Shown here piece after piece: positions 18,267 to 27,243 of a DNA stretch of 64,000 nucleotides. The notes beneath the pieces were generated by a model, which was not told the DNA's origin, did no database searches, and saw only the letters and a list, made by a program, of their open reading frames with translations. The position numbers and the translations under genes were made by a program. The DNA comes from Streptomyces albospinus. Lineage in GTDB: Bacteria; Actinomycetota; Actinomycetes; Streptomycetales; Streptomycetaceae. The first letter of the stretch is position 1; each line of letters starts with the position of its first letter. The DNA is taken from the NCBI RefSeq assembly GCF_014648695.1, contig NZ_BMRP01000005.1:5698-69697 (forward strand), written 5' to 3'.

Positions 18267-20987
18267 ATGGACCTCCGACTGCGCGGGCGCCGGCTGTACG
18301 CCGCCGTGGGCGCGCTGGCCGTACTCATAGGGGGCGGCACCTGGATGGCCGCCGCCTCGGACGCCGCGCCCGCCGTGCACCGCGAGGACCGCTTCCTGAC
18401 GATGCCCGAGACGCCCGGCAGCAAGAAGGAGGTGCGGATCGACACCTCCTTCTTCACCGCGGGAAACACCAGCGGACGCCGGCCCGCGGTGCTCCTCGGC
18501 CACGGCTTCGGCGGCAGCAAGGCCGAGGTCCGCACGGAGGCCGAGCAACTGGCCCGGGACGGCTACGCGGTGCTGACCTGGTCCGCCCGCGGCTTCGGCA
18601 GGTCCACCGGCACGATCGGCCTCAACGACCCGAAGGCCGAGGTCGCCGACGTCAGCCGGCTGATCGACTGGCTGGCCCGGCGCCCCGAGGTGCAGCTCGA
18701 CAAGCCGGGCGACCCCCGAGTGGGCGTCGCCGGAGCCTCGTACGGCGGCGCGGTCGCGCTGCTGGCCGCCGGATACGACCGGCGGGTCGACGCCATCGCC
18801 CCGCAGATCACGTACTGGAACCTCGCCGACGCGCTGTTCCCCAACGGGGTGTTCAAGAAGCTGTGGTCCGGGATCTTCTTCACCACGGGGACGGCGGGCT
18901 CACCCGCCGGATCCGCGGGCGCGCCCACCGGACCGCCCGCCCCCGCCGCGCCCTCCGGGGACTGCGGCAGGTTCGCGGCCGACCTCTGCGCCATGTACGA
19001 GCGGGTCGCGGTCAGCGGCACCCCGGACGCGGCGGCCCGCCGGCTCCTTGAGGCCCGCAGCCCCTCCGCGGTCGGCGACCGCATCAAGGTGCCGACCCTG
19101 ATCATGCAGGGCCAGACCGACTCGCTGTTCCCGCTCGGCCAGGCCGACGCCATGGAGCAGGCGATCCGCCGGAACGGTGCGCCCGTCGACGTCGACTGGA
19201 CCGCGGGCGGGCACGACGGCGGGGACCGGGAGACCGCCCGGCTCACGGCCCGTACGCAGGCGTGGTTCGACCGGTATCTGAAGGGCGACGAGGACGCCGC
19301 CACCGGGCCCGCCTTCCGGGTCAGCCGCAGTGGGGGAGTGGACTCCACCGACGGCACCGTCCGGCTGCGCGGCGCCGAGGCCGACCGCTACCCGGGCCTC
19401 GGCAACGCCCCGCGGCGCATCCCGCTGGCCGGCCGCGAGCAGCGGTTCGCCAACCCGGCCGGCGGCGGACCGCCCGCCATCTCCGCGGTCCCCGGCGTCG
19501 GCGCCCTCGGCGGCCTGTCCGCCCTCGGGGCCGGCGGCCTCTCCCTGGACTTCCCCGGCCAGTACGCCCACTTCGACTCGGCGCCGCTGCGCACCCCCGT
19601 CCACCTCACCGGCAGCGCCACCGCCACCGTGCGGGTGCGGTCCCATTCCCCGGACGCGGTGTTCTTCGCCAAGCTCTACGACGTCGCCCCGGACGGCCGC
19701 CGGCTGACCCTGCCGTCCCAGCTGGTCACCCCGTACCGCATCGAGGGCGCCCAAGAGGGCCGCACCGTGCGGCTCCAACTGCCCGCAGTGGACCATGACT
19801 TCCCGGCCGGCCACCGGCTGCGCCTGGTGCTCTCGGCCACCGACCTGGGCTATGCCACACCGGCCGAGCCCGCCACGTACACCGTCTCCCTGGCCGACGG
19901 GGCGCTCGGCGTCCCCACCGCGCCCGAGGTGCGCAGCGCCACCGCCCCGCTCCCCGCCTGGATCTGGGGCCTGCCGGCGACCGCCGCGGTGATCGCCGCG
20001 CTGCTGCTGCTCACCGCGCGCCGCCGCACCGCGGCGCCCGCCCCCGATCCGGCGCTCGCCGGCGTCCCGCTCCAGATCACCGGTCTGGGCAAGCGCTACG
20101 CCAAGTCCGCCGACCGGTATGCCGTACGGGACCTGACCTTCCGTGTGGAGCGCGGACAGGTGCTGGGGCTGCTCGGCCCCAACGGCGCGGGCAAGACCAC
20201 CACGCTGCGGATGCTGATGGGCCTGATCCGGCCGGACGCCGGCGAGGTCCGGGTCTTCGGCCAGGCGGTCCGGCCGGGCGCGCCGGTGCTGTCGCGGGTC
20301 GGCGCGTTCGTCGAGGGCGCCGGCTTCCTGCCGCATCTGACCGGGCGCGCCAACCTCGACCTGTACTGGCAGGCGACCGGCCGCCCGGCCGCCGACGCGC
20401 ACCTCGACGAGGCGCTGGAGATCGCCGGGCTGGGCGGCGCCCTGGACCGCGCGGTGCGCACCTACTCCCAGGGCATGCGGCAGCGCCTGGCCCTCGCGCA
20501 GGCCATGCTGGGCCTGCCGGACCTGCTGATCCTCGACGAGCCGACCAACGGCCTGGACCCGCCGCAGATCCGCGAGATGCGCGAGGTGATGATCCGCTAC
20601 GCCGCCGCCGGACGCACCGTCATCGTCTCCAGCCATCTGCTGGCCGAGGTCGAGCAGAGCTGCACGCATCTGGTCGTCATGGACCGCGGGCAGCTGGTCC
20701 AGGCGGGCCCGGTCGCCGACATCGTCGGCTCCGGGGACACCCTGCTGGTCGGTGTCGCGGACGGTGTGCCGCTCTCCGACGCGCTGGTGGAGAAGGTGGG
20801 CGCGCTGCCCGGCGTGGCCTCGGCGGCCCGCGCCGAGGAGGGCCTGCTGGTCCGCCTCGCCGACCCGGCCGGCACCCCCGACCTGCTCGGCGAACTCCTC
20901 CGGCTGGACATCCCGGTGCACCGCGTCGGCCCGCACCGCCGCCTGGAGGACGCCTTCCTCACCCTGATCGGAGGTGACGGACGATGA
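18267..20987 (+). CDS. Fused exported alpha/beta-hydrolase and ABC-transporter ATPase
   Basis: A 906-residue two-part protein. The first 570 residues form a CocE/NonD (X-Pro dipeptidyl-peptidase S15-like) hydrolase with an N-terminal signal anchor (LYAAVGALAVLIGGGTW). The nucleophile elbow is VAGASYGGAVAL, Asp is in MQGQTDSLFPLGQ, His is in TAGGHDGGDRE, and a jelly-roll C-domain follows. A single helix (WGLPATAAVIAALLLLTA) leads to a complete ABC ATPase: Walker A GPNGAGKTTTLR, signature YSQGMRQRLALAQ, Walker B LLILDEPTNGLD, and H-loop SSHLL. If the helix crosses once, the hydrolase faces outside and the ATPase inside. A TAGGAT -10 lies 6 bases before the ATG (possible leaderless mRNA). The stop overlaps the permease start. 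Confidence 0.88.
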   Translation: MDLRLRGRRLYAAVGALAVLIGGGTWMAAASDAAPAVHREDRFLTMPETPGSKKEVRIDTSFFTAGNTSGRRPAVLLGHGFGGSKAEVRTEAEQLARDGYAVLTWSARGFGRSTGTIGLNDPKAEVADVSRLIDWLARRPEVQLDKPGDPRVGVAGASYGGAVALLAAGYDRRVDAIAPQITYWNLADALFPNGVFKKLWSGIFFTTGTAGSPAGSAGAPTGPPAPAAPSGDCGRFAADLCAMYERVAVSGTPDAAARRLLEARSPSAVGDRIKVPTLIMQGQTDSLFPLGQADAMEQAIRRNGAPVDVDWTAGGHDGGDRETARLTARTQAWFDRYLKGDEDAATGPAFRVSRSGGVDSTDGTVRLRGAEADRYPGLGNAPRRIPLAGREQRFANPAGGGPPAISAVPGVGALGGLSALGAGGLSLDFPGQYAHFDSAPLRTPVHLTGSATATVRVRSHSPDAVFFAKLYDVAPDGRRLTLPSQLVTPYRIEGAQEGRTVRLQLPAVDHDFPAGHRLRLVLSATDLGYATPAEPATYTVSLADGALGVPTAPEVRSATAPLPAWIWGLPATAAVIAALLLLTARRRTAAPAPDPALAGVPLQITGLGKRYAKSADRYAVRDLTFRVERGQVLGLLGPNGAGKTTTLRMLMGLIRPDAGEVRVFGQAVRPGAPVLSRVGAFVEGAGFLPHLTGRANLDLYWQATGRPAADAHLDEALEIAGLGGALDRAVRTYSQGMRQRLALAQAMLGLPDLLILDEPTNGLDPPQIREMREVMIRYAAAGRTVIVSSHLLAEVEQSCTHLVVMDRGQLVQAGPVADIVGSGDTLLVGVADGVPLSDALVEKVGALPGVASAARAEEGLLVRLADPAGTPDLLGELLRLDIPVHRVGPHRRLEDAFLTLIGGDGR

Positions 20988-21844
20988 CCGCGACCCCTGT
21001 GGCGGCGGCGCCCGGCTACCGCGCGCGGCACACCCTCCCGCTGCGCGTGGAGGCGCGGCGCCAGCTCCGGCGGCGCCGCACCCTGGTGATCGCCGCGATC
21101 CTGGCGCTGCTGCCGTTCGTCCTGGTCACCGCGTTCGCGATCGGCGGCGAACCGGACAGCCGCAACAACGGGCGGATCAGCCTGATGGCCACCGCCACCG
21201 CCTCCGGCGGCAACTTCACGGCCACCGCGCTGTTCGTCTCCGCGGGCTTCCTGCTGGTCGTGCCGGTCGCGCTGTTCTGCGGGGACACCGTCGCCTCGGA
21301 GGCGAGCTGGTCCTCGCTGCGCTATCTGCTCGCCGCACCGGTCCCGCGGGCCCGGCTGCTGCTGAGCAAGCTGACGGTGGGGCTGGTCTTCAGCGCCGCC
21401 GCGATGGTGCTGCTGCCGCTGGTGGCGCTCGGGGTGGGCACCGCGGCGTACGGCTGGGGGCCGCTGCAACTGCCCACCGGCGGCGCGCTGTCCGCGGGGG
21501 ACGCGGTGGCGCGGCTGGCGGTGGTGGTCGGCTACATCTTCGTCGGCCAACTGGTCACCGCTGCGCTGGCGTTCTGGCTGTCGACGGTGACCGATGCGCC
21601 GCTGGGCGCGGTCGGCGGCGCCGTCGGGCTGACCATCGTCGGCAATGTCCTCGACCAGGTCACCGCGCTGGGGAACTGGCGCGATGTGCTGCCCGCCCAC
21701 TGGCAGTACTCCTGGGTGGACGCCCTCCAGCCGCAGCTGGAGTGGTCCGGGATGATCCGGGGCGCTTCGGTGTCGGTGGCGTACGCGCTGGTGCTGGTGG
21801 CGCTGGCGTTCCGGGGGTTCGCGCGCAAGGACGTGGTGTCGTAG
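20984..21844 (+). CDS. ABC-2 type transporter permease
   Basis: A 286-residue membrane protein with about six helices, the partner of the preceding fused ATPase. After a cytosolic Arg-rich start (RVEARRQLRRRRTLVIAAILAL) it shows FVSAGFLLVVPVALFCGDTVASEASWSSLRYLLAAPVPRARLL, a signature of ABC-2 permeases of the drug/lantibiotic-resistance type. Four-base overlap with the upstream gene (ATGA) implies coupled translation and a 1:1 complex. The substrate is unknown; the exported hydrolase suggests peptide or envelope chemistry. Confidence 0.85.
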   Translation: MTATPVAAAPGYRARHTLPLRVEARRQLRRRRTLVIAAILALLPFVLVTAFAIGGEPDSRNNGRISLMATATASGGNFTATALFVSAGFLLVVPVALFCGDTVASEASWSSLRYLLAAPVPRARLLLSKLTVGLVFSAAAMVLLPLVALGVGTAAYGWGPLQLPTGGALSAGDAVARLAVVVGYIFVGQLVTAALAFWLSTVTDAPLGAVGGAVGLTIVGNVLDQVTALGNWRDVLPAHWQYSWVDALQPQLEWSGMIRGASVSVAYALVLVALAFRGFARKDVVS

Positions 21845-22179
21845 CCGGGGCCCCGGATCGCGGCCGGGGCGGCGAACGGAGCACCGGGTCTCCGACCGCC
21901 TCAAGGACCGCGTCGCCCGCACCGAGGGCTACGCCCTGCTGCTCTGCGCCCAGAACACCCCGCGGGCGATCTCCGTGGGGAAACTCCGTGGGGGAAATGG
22001 CCACGGCGCAGTCCGCGGGCGTGGGCCGGGCAACCGTCACCACCCACTGGGGCGGCGGGCGCCGCGGCACCTTCACCGCCTACGTGGGCCTGACTCCCGC
22101 CCGATCACGCTCCAGGACGTCGACTGCGGGCCGTGAGCCCGCGGCGCACCGGGCGGGTGTGCGCCCGCCGCATGCGAAA
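21845..22179. other. Non-coding stretch with a possible gene remnant
   Basis: The region after the permease gene has no intact gene. One frame reads HRVSDRLKDRVARTEGYALL followed by LCAQNTPRAISVGKLR before losing coherence, and another continues with GRATVTTHWGGGRRGTFTAY. This looks like a decayed short gene, but no family was recognised. Confidence 0.3.
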
Positions 22180-22220
22180 GGGGCGGCTACCACGACCGGT
22201 CCGGTCGCCGTAGCCGCCCC
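22180..22220. terminator. Bidirectional terminator hairpin
   Basis: GGGGCGGCTAC (22180-22190) pairs perfectly with GTAGCCGCCCC (22210-22220). A small CGACC/GGTCG stem lies inside the loop. It is placed between the forward ABC operon and the reverse esterase gene. Confidence 0.8.
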
Positions 22221-22236
22221 TCGGCAGGCCGCTGTG

Positions 22237-23256
22237 CTAGGAGGTCGGCCCCTGCATGTGCGCGCTCACCCACTGCATCGTGCCCATGCCCAGGCCCTGG
22301 ACGTAGGTCGCACCGCTGTGCGTGCCGTTCGGCACGATCTGGAAGCGCGTCTTCACCGGGCCGTGGCCGTACTGCGCGATGAATTTGCGGACCTTCGGCA
22401 GGATGGTGTTCTCCTTGGAGCCGTCCTGGAAGGCGAGGTAGACGTCGGGCCCGCCGCGGGCGATCAGCCGGTGGGCCAGCACCTCGGGGTTGTTCTCCCG
22501 CTCCGCGGCGGCGTGGCCGTTCCACAGCGGGGAGTCCGGGACGATGTCCGGGCCGTTGGGGATCGCGACCTTGAAGTCGTTGGGGTTCTGGAGCACGTTC
22601 TTCAGCGCCGAGAAGCCACCCGACGAGGAGCCCATGATGCACCAGGCGTTGCGCGTCTTGAGGGTGCGGAAGTTCTCCCGGACGAGCTCGGGCACGTCCT
22701 TGCTGAGCCAGGTGCCGATCTTCGGCTGGCCGGGGATGTCACTGCCGTCGTAGTACTGCTTGTCGTTCGGGTTGAGCACCGGCATCACGACGATGAACGG
22801 CAGGCTCTTGCCGGCCTTGGACCAGGAGGCGAGGCTCTCCTCAAGCTTGAGGTCGGAACCGATCCAGTAGTTCACCGGGTAGCCGTAGGCGCCGGGCAGG
22901 GCCTCCATGACCGGGAAACCCTTGTTGGCGTTCTTCTTGTCGTAGTACTCCGGCGGCGCCCAGACCCATACCTTTCCGGTGAAACCGGACTTCTTGCCGT
23001 GATAGGTGGTCACGGCTATTGGAGTGTTGTCGCCGGCCCCGCCGACCTTGCTCGTCTCCTGGAAGTTGATGGGGTGGGTCGGCTGCTGCACGATCCCCTT
23101 GCTCGACGGCTCGGTCTGCATGGCAGCGCCCGGCTTCGGCCCGCCAAACCGGACGGGCGTGTTCTGGGAGTCGTCGCTCGAGCCGCAGCCTGCCGTCGTT
23201 CCGAGTACGGTCAGGGCGATCAACGCGATCACCGGCTTGAAAAGGGATTTGCGCAC
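22237..23256 (-). CDS. Secreted lipoprotein esterase (EsterD/antigen 85-like)
   Basis: A 339-residue exported alpha/beta-hydrolase. The N-terminus has a Lys/Arg start, a hydrophobic stretch (PVIALIALTVLGTTAGC) and a Cys in a lipobox-like position, then a Ser/Asp/Pro-rich linker. The enzyme part follows the putative-esterase family: KVWVWAPPEYYDKKN, FPVMEALPGAYGYPVNYW, nucleophile elbow CIMGSSSGGFSAL, and a late His in VPNGTHSGATYV. AAGGAG lies seven bases before the GTG at 23256; the upstream ATG would add residues before the signal peptide. The substrate is unknown. A 355-bp divergent spacer separates it from the FUSC gene. Confidence 0.85.
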   Translation of the reverse strand: MRKSLFKPVIALIALTVLGTTAGCGSSDDSQNTPVRFGGPKPGAAMQTEPSSKGIVQQPTHPINFQETSKVGGAGDNTPIAVTTYHGKKSGFTGKVWVWAPPEYYDKKNANKGFPVMEALPGAYGYPVNYWIGSDLKLEESLASWSKAGKSLPFIVVMPVLNPNDKQYYDGSDIPGQPKIGTWLSKDVPELVRENFRTLKTRNAWCIMGSSSGGFSALKNVLQNPNDFKVAIPNGPDIVPDSPLWNGHAAAERENNPEVLAHRLIARGGPDVYLAFQDGSKENTILPKVRKFIAQYGHGPVKTRFQIVPNGTHSGATYVQGLGMGTMQWVSAHMQGPTS

Positions 23257-23611
23257 GGGGCCTTCTCCTTGGCGGACGGGCCGGGAGATGTCCCGACCGG
23301 CCATCAAGAGGGAACGGGAAGGGAACTGGTTTCCCCTCCGGCGTGTCAGCTTGCTCGCACCGTCCCCACCGGAATCCCGGTACCCGCCTCTGACCTGTGG
23401 TGTTTACGCTCAGCGGAGATCGGGTTTACCGTGATTTTCCTGGCAGGGGCGCAACTCGGACCGCAGAATGCGTCCCCGCGCGCCCCTCGGGCCCACCCGG
23501 GGGACCCTCATGCACCGCCGGCTCACCTCCGTACGCACCCCCGGCCGGGTGGAAAAACCCCGACGCCGGAACACCCCGTCACCCCAGGTCCCGGACCGTA
23601 TCCTCAACGCC

Positions 23612-25726
23612 ATGACCTGGTCGCGTGCGCTGAAGGAGGCCGCCCGCTCCGGGCTGACCGTCGAGCGGGCCAAGCTCACCCCGCTGCTCGCCGTCCGCGG
23701 CACGGCCGGCGTCGCCGTCGTCATCGGCCTGTGCCTGTGGCGCGGCAGCCCGGAACTGGCGGTCTCCTCCGCCTTCGGTGCGTTCTCCTCCGGCATCGTC
23801 ACCTTCCAACGCAGTATGAGGCCCCGACCGGTCCTTGCGCTCGCCGTCGCCGGAGCGCTGGCGGTCTCCACCTTCTTCGGGTATCTTGCCGCCTCCCACG
23901 TCGTCGCCTTCGTCCTGCTGCTCACCGGCTGGACGCTGTTGGCCGGCATGGCGTGGGCGATCGGCCCGGTCTCCGGACTGGCCGGCACCCAGACCGTGGC
24001 GATCATGCTGGTCACCGTCACCCTCCCGACCTCCGTCCCGGGCGCCCTCCAGCACGCCGCCCTGATCTTCTTCGGCGGCCTCGTCCAGGCCGCCCTCATC
24101 GTCGCCTTCCCGGTACGCCCCTGGGGCACCCAGCGCGACGCGCTCGCCGACGCGCTCGCCGCCGAGGCCGACTACGCCCGCCGGCTGCGGCACGACCCGG
24201 TGGCCCCCTTCGACCCCGCGCCCCTCATGGACGCCCGGCTCGCCTCCACCGTGACGCCCCGTCAGGCCAGGCGCCGCCCCGTACAGCTGCACGGCCCCCG
24301 CGGCCTTGCCGAACGCGTCCGCCCGGTCCTCGCCTCGCTCGCCGACCCGGTCGTCGGCGCCCCCCTGGAAGGACCCGAACGCGACCGCGCCCGCGACCTG
24401 TTGGGCGCCGCCGCGACCGTCCTGGACGCCGTCGCGCACGCGGTCCGGCACGCCCGGCCGGTCCGGCTGCCGCCCGAGGCGATGGCCGCCCTCGAAGTGC
24501 CGGCCACCGGCCCGATGCTCAACGGCCCCGCCCGCCGCGCCGCCTACCGCCTGATCTCCCTCCTGGCCGACGCCGTCGAACTCACCGACGAGCCCGTCCA
24601 GGCCACCCGCCCCACCACCGAAGCCGAACGCGGCCACCTGCTGCGCCCCAGCGTCCCCAGGCTCGTCCCCGTCGCCCTGCGGGCCCTGCACCGCGAGGCG
24701 CGCTGGTCCTCGCGCATCTTCCGGCACGCACTGCGGGTCGCCGCGGTCGCCGCCGCCGGCTATCTGCTGGGCACCGCCCTCCCGTTCGGCCACGGCTACT
24801 GGGCCCCGCTCACCTCCGTCATGGTGATGCGCCCCGACTTCGCCCAGACCTACTCCCGCGGCTTCGCCCGCTTCGGCGGCACCCTCGTCGGCGTCTCCGT
24901 CGGCGGCGCCCTGATGGCGCTCACCCACCCCGACGCCTACGTCAGCGCCGCCCTCGCCGTGTTCTGCGTGTTCCTGATGTACCTGCTGATGCGCACCGGC
25001 TTCTCGGTGACCTCGGCCTGCGTCGCCGCGTATGTCGTCTTCCTGCTCGGCATCATCGGCGAGGGCTGGCAGCAGACCGTCGAGGGACGCATCGTGCTCA
25101 CCCTCATCGGCGGACTGCTCGCGATGCTCTCGTACGCCCTCTTCCCGGCCTGGGAGACCCCCAGGCTCCGCGACCGCCTCGCCGACTGGCTGGTCACCAA
25201 CGGCCGTTACGCCCGCGCCGTCTTCGACGGCCACGCCCGGCCCGCCGAGCGCCGCCCCCGGCAGGTCCGCGAGGCTCTCCTGGACGCCCGCGCCGCCCGC
25301 GCCGCCTGGGAGGAGAGCGCGGCCCGCGCCGAGAAGGAGCCGGTACGCCACCGCGGCCTCTCGCTCCGCGCGGCGAACGCCGCCAGCGCCGCGCTCGCCA
25401 CGATGGGCCGGGTCACGATGATCGGAGAGGCCCACCTCCCCGGCAAGGACGCCGAACCCTCGCCCGGCGCCGCCGCGTTCGCCGCCGCGCTGCCCCCCGC
25501 CCTGGAGAGCGCCGCCCGGGCGGTACGCGACGGCGCCCCGCTCGACTGGAGCGGACCGCACGCCGTCTGGGAGCGGTGGAACGCCGAGGGCGGCCACGAA
25601 GGCGTCGCCGTACGCGCCGCCGAACTGCTCCTGGACGCCCTCGACGACCTGGCCGAGGCGCTCTCCGGCGGTCCCGGCGGCGCGCACGGTGCGGCCCGCG
25701 CCGCCCCCGACGGCGACCTGAGCTGA
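23612..25726 (+). CDS. FUSC-family inner-membrane transporter-like protein
   Basis: A 704-residue protein with the duplicated FUSC/aromatic-acid-exporter (YccS/AaeB-like) layout: membrane block 1 (about residues 25-170), a long soluble region (170-365), membrane block 2 (about 370-515, PFGHGYWAPLTSVMVMRPDFAQTYSRGFARFGGTL) and a soluble C-terminus. The motif YWAPLTSVMVMRPDFAQTY is the family hallmark. TATCCT lies 7 bases before the ATG and no Shine-Dalgarno is seen, so the mRNA may be leaderless. The family exports small aromatic acids or affects membrane stress resistance; the substrate here is unknown. Confidence 0.85.
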   Translation: MTWSRALKEAARSGLTVERAKLTPLLAVRGTAGVAVVIGLCLWRGSPELAVSSAFGAFSSGIVTFQRSMRPRPVLALAVAGALAVSTFFGYLAASHVVAFVLLLTGWTLLAGMAWAIGPVSGLAGTQTVAIMLVTVTLPTSVPGALQHAALIFFGGLVQAALIVAFPVRPWGTQRDALADALAAEADYARRLRHDPVAPFDPAPLMDARLASTVTPRQARRRPVQLHGPRGLAERVRPVLASLADPVVGAPLEGPERDRARDLLGAAATVLDAVAHAVRHARPVRLPPEAMAALEVPATGPMLNGPARRAAYRLISLLADAVELTDEPVQATRPTTEAERGHLLRPSVPRLVPVALRALHREARWSSRIFRHALRVAAVAAAGYLLGTALPFGHGYWAPLTSVMVMRPDFAQTYSRGFARFGGTLVGVSVGGALMALTHPDAYVSAALAVFCVFLMYLLMRTGFSVTSACVAAYVVFLLGIIGEGWQQTVEGRIVLTLIGGLLAMLSYALFPAWETPRLRDRLADWLVTNGRYARAVFDGHARPAERRPRQVREALLDARAARAAWEESAARAEKEPVRHRGLSLRAANAASAALATMGRVTMIGEAHLPGKDAEPSPGAAAFAAALPPALESAARAVRDGAPLDWSGPHAVWERWNAEGGHEGVAVRAAELLLDALDDLAEALSGGPGGAHGAARAAPDGDLS

Positions 25727-25890
25727 CCCGCCGCGACAGCTTCACCACGCCCCCGCAGGAACCATTCACCGTCCCCAGTAGTCTAGATAATTGCCCGTAA
25801 TGAGCGTCTTTGTTAGGTCGGCGTCCTTGTCAGGCCGATGACGCTGTCTGCGGCGCAACGTCCTCCCGAGAGAGAGCAAGCGAACTCCCC

Positions 25891-27030
25891 ATGGCGTCCA
25901 GCACTTCGTCCGGTACGTACGACATAGGCATCGACCTCGGCACCGCCAACACCCTCGTCTACGCCCGCGGCAAGGGCGTGGTGCTGAACGAACCGTCCGT
26001 GGTGGCCGTCAACGCCACCGGCGAGATCATCGCCGTCGGCTCCGAGGCCAAACGCACCATCGGCCGCACGCCCTCCGGGATCACCGCGATGCGCCCCCTG
26101 AGGGAAGGCGTCATAGCGGACTTCGACGCCGCCGAGCAGATGCTGCGTGCCCTGATGAAGAAGGCCCTGCCCAGCCGCCGCTTCTCCCGGCCCCGAGTCG
26201 TCATCTGCGTCCCCTCCGGCATCACGGGCGTCGAACGGCGCGCGGTCATCGACTCGGCGCGCGGCGCTGGCGCCCGCGAAGTCCACCTCATAGAGGAGCC
26301 GATGGCCGCCGCGATCGGCGCGGGCCTCCCCGTGGACGAACCCGTCGGCTGCATGGTGGTCGACATCGGCGGCGGCACCACGGAGGTCGCGGTCATCTCC
26401 ATGGGCGGCCTGGTCACCGCCCAGTCCGTACGGGTCGCCGGGGACGCGATGGACGCCGCGATCTCCGGTCACATCAAGAAGCAGCACTCCCTCGCCATCG
26501 GCGAGCGCACCGCCGAGGACATCAAGATCGCCATCGGTTCGGCGGCCTGGGCGCCGACGGACGGCCACGCCGAGGCTGCCGCCGCGTATCCGGAAGACGC
26601 CGCGGACGCCGACGGGCCGGACGGCAATCCGGAGGCCGCACCGGCTCGCCCCACCTCCTACACGGTCCGCGGTCGCGACCACCTCAGCGGCCTGCCCCGC
26701 ATCCAGGAGATCACCGCCGAGGAGATCCGCGACGCGCTGGCCGACCCGGTCGACGCCATCGTCCGTGCCGTCCACCGCACCCTCGACGAATGCCCGCCGG
26801 AACTCTCCGGCGACATCATCGAACGCGGCATCGCCCTCACCGGCGGCGGTGCGCTCCTCCGCGGCCTCGACCGCCGGCTCCGCCTGGAGACGGGTGTCCC
26901 GGTGGTGGTCGCCGACGCGCCCCTGGACTGCGTGGTCAACGGCACCGCCAAGTGCGTCGACGAATTCGCCACCCTGCACGGCCTCCTGACGGGCGCCATG
27001 GACCAGCCCCGGAAGACCGTGCGGCTGTAG
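25891..27030 (+). CDS. mbl: MreB-like actin homologue Mbl
   Basis: A 379-residue MreB/Mbl-family bacterial actin. Nucleotide-binding motifs are phosphate-1 GIDLGTANTLVY, phosphate-2 VVDIGGGTTEVAV and adenosine ALTGGGALLRGLD. An insert of roughly 40 residues rich in Ala, Asp and Pro (about 225-265) interrupts subdomain IB/IIA after EDIKIAIGSAAW, consistent with the shorter, divergent Streptomyces Mbl rather than housekeeping MreB. In streptomycetes MreB and Mbl support spore-wall assembly. The ATG at 25891 has a weak GAGAGAG site. No mreC/mreD neighbour is present, as expected for mbl. Confidence 0.85.
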   Translation: MASSTSSGTYDIGIDLGTANTLVYARGKGVVLNEPSVVAVNATGEIIAVGSEAKRTIGRTPSGITAMRPLREGVIADFDAAEQMLRALMKKALPSRRFSRPRVVICVPSGITGVERRAVIDSARGAGAREVHLIEEPMAAAIGAGLPVDEPVGCMVVDIGGGTTEVAVISMGGLVTAQSVRVAGDAMDAAISGHIKKQHSLAIGERTAEDIKIAIGSAAWAPTDGHAEAAAAYPEDAADADGPDGNPEAAPARPTSYTVRGRDHLSGLPRIQEITAEEIRDALADPVDAIVRAVHRTLDECPPELSGDIIERGIALTGGGALLRGLDRRLRLETGVPVVVADAPLDCVVNGTAKCVDEFATLHGLLTGAMDQPRKTVRL

Positions 27031-27067
27031 TACGGCGGTTGACGGGGCTGCTACAGGGGAGCCGGTC

Positions 27068-27116
27068 GCCGGAAGCCGGAAGCCGGAAGCCGGAAGCCGG
27101 AAGCCGGAAGCCGGAA
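27068..27116. repeat. Seven perfect 7-bp repeats (GCCGGAA)
   Basis: GCCGGAA repeated seven times without a mismatch, 38 bp after the mbl stop, in the 213-bp gap before the convergent TetR gene. Confidence 0.95.
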
Positions 27117-27243
27117 GGCGGCCGTAGTGGGACGGCCGTAGCGGGACGGCCGCCGCGAGCCAGCCGGTAGGGCCGGCGGCGCCTTCCCACCCGTTTCCGT
27201 GCGGTGGGGGCCGGGATCGTGCGGGCGCGGCGGCGGGCGCGCC

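Noticed and set aside
21861..22135. Possible small regulator gene
   Set aside because: Protein-like words occur in two different frames with no continuous ORF, start or ribosome-binding site; kept only as a possible remnant.
20974..25800. A 1608-codon plus-strand open frame
   Set aside because: It is a shadow frame running across the ABC permease, the reverse esterase and the FUSC gene; its translation is Arg/Pro/Gly low complexity without domains.
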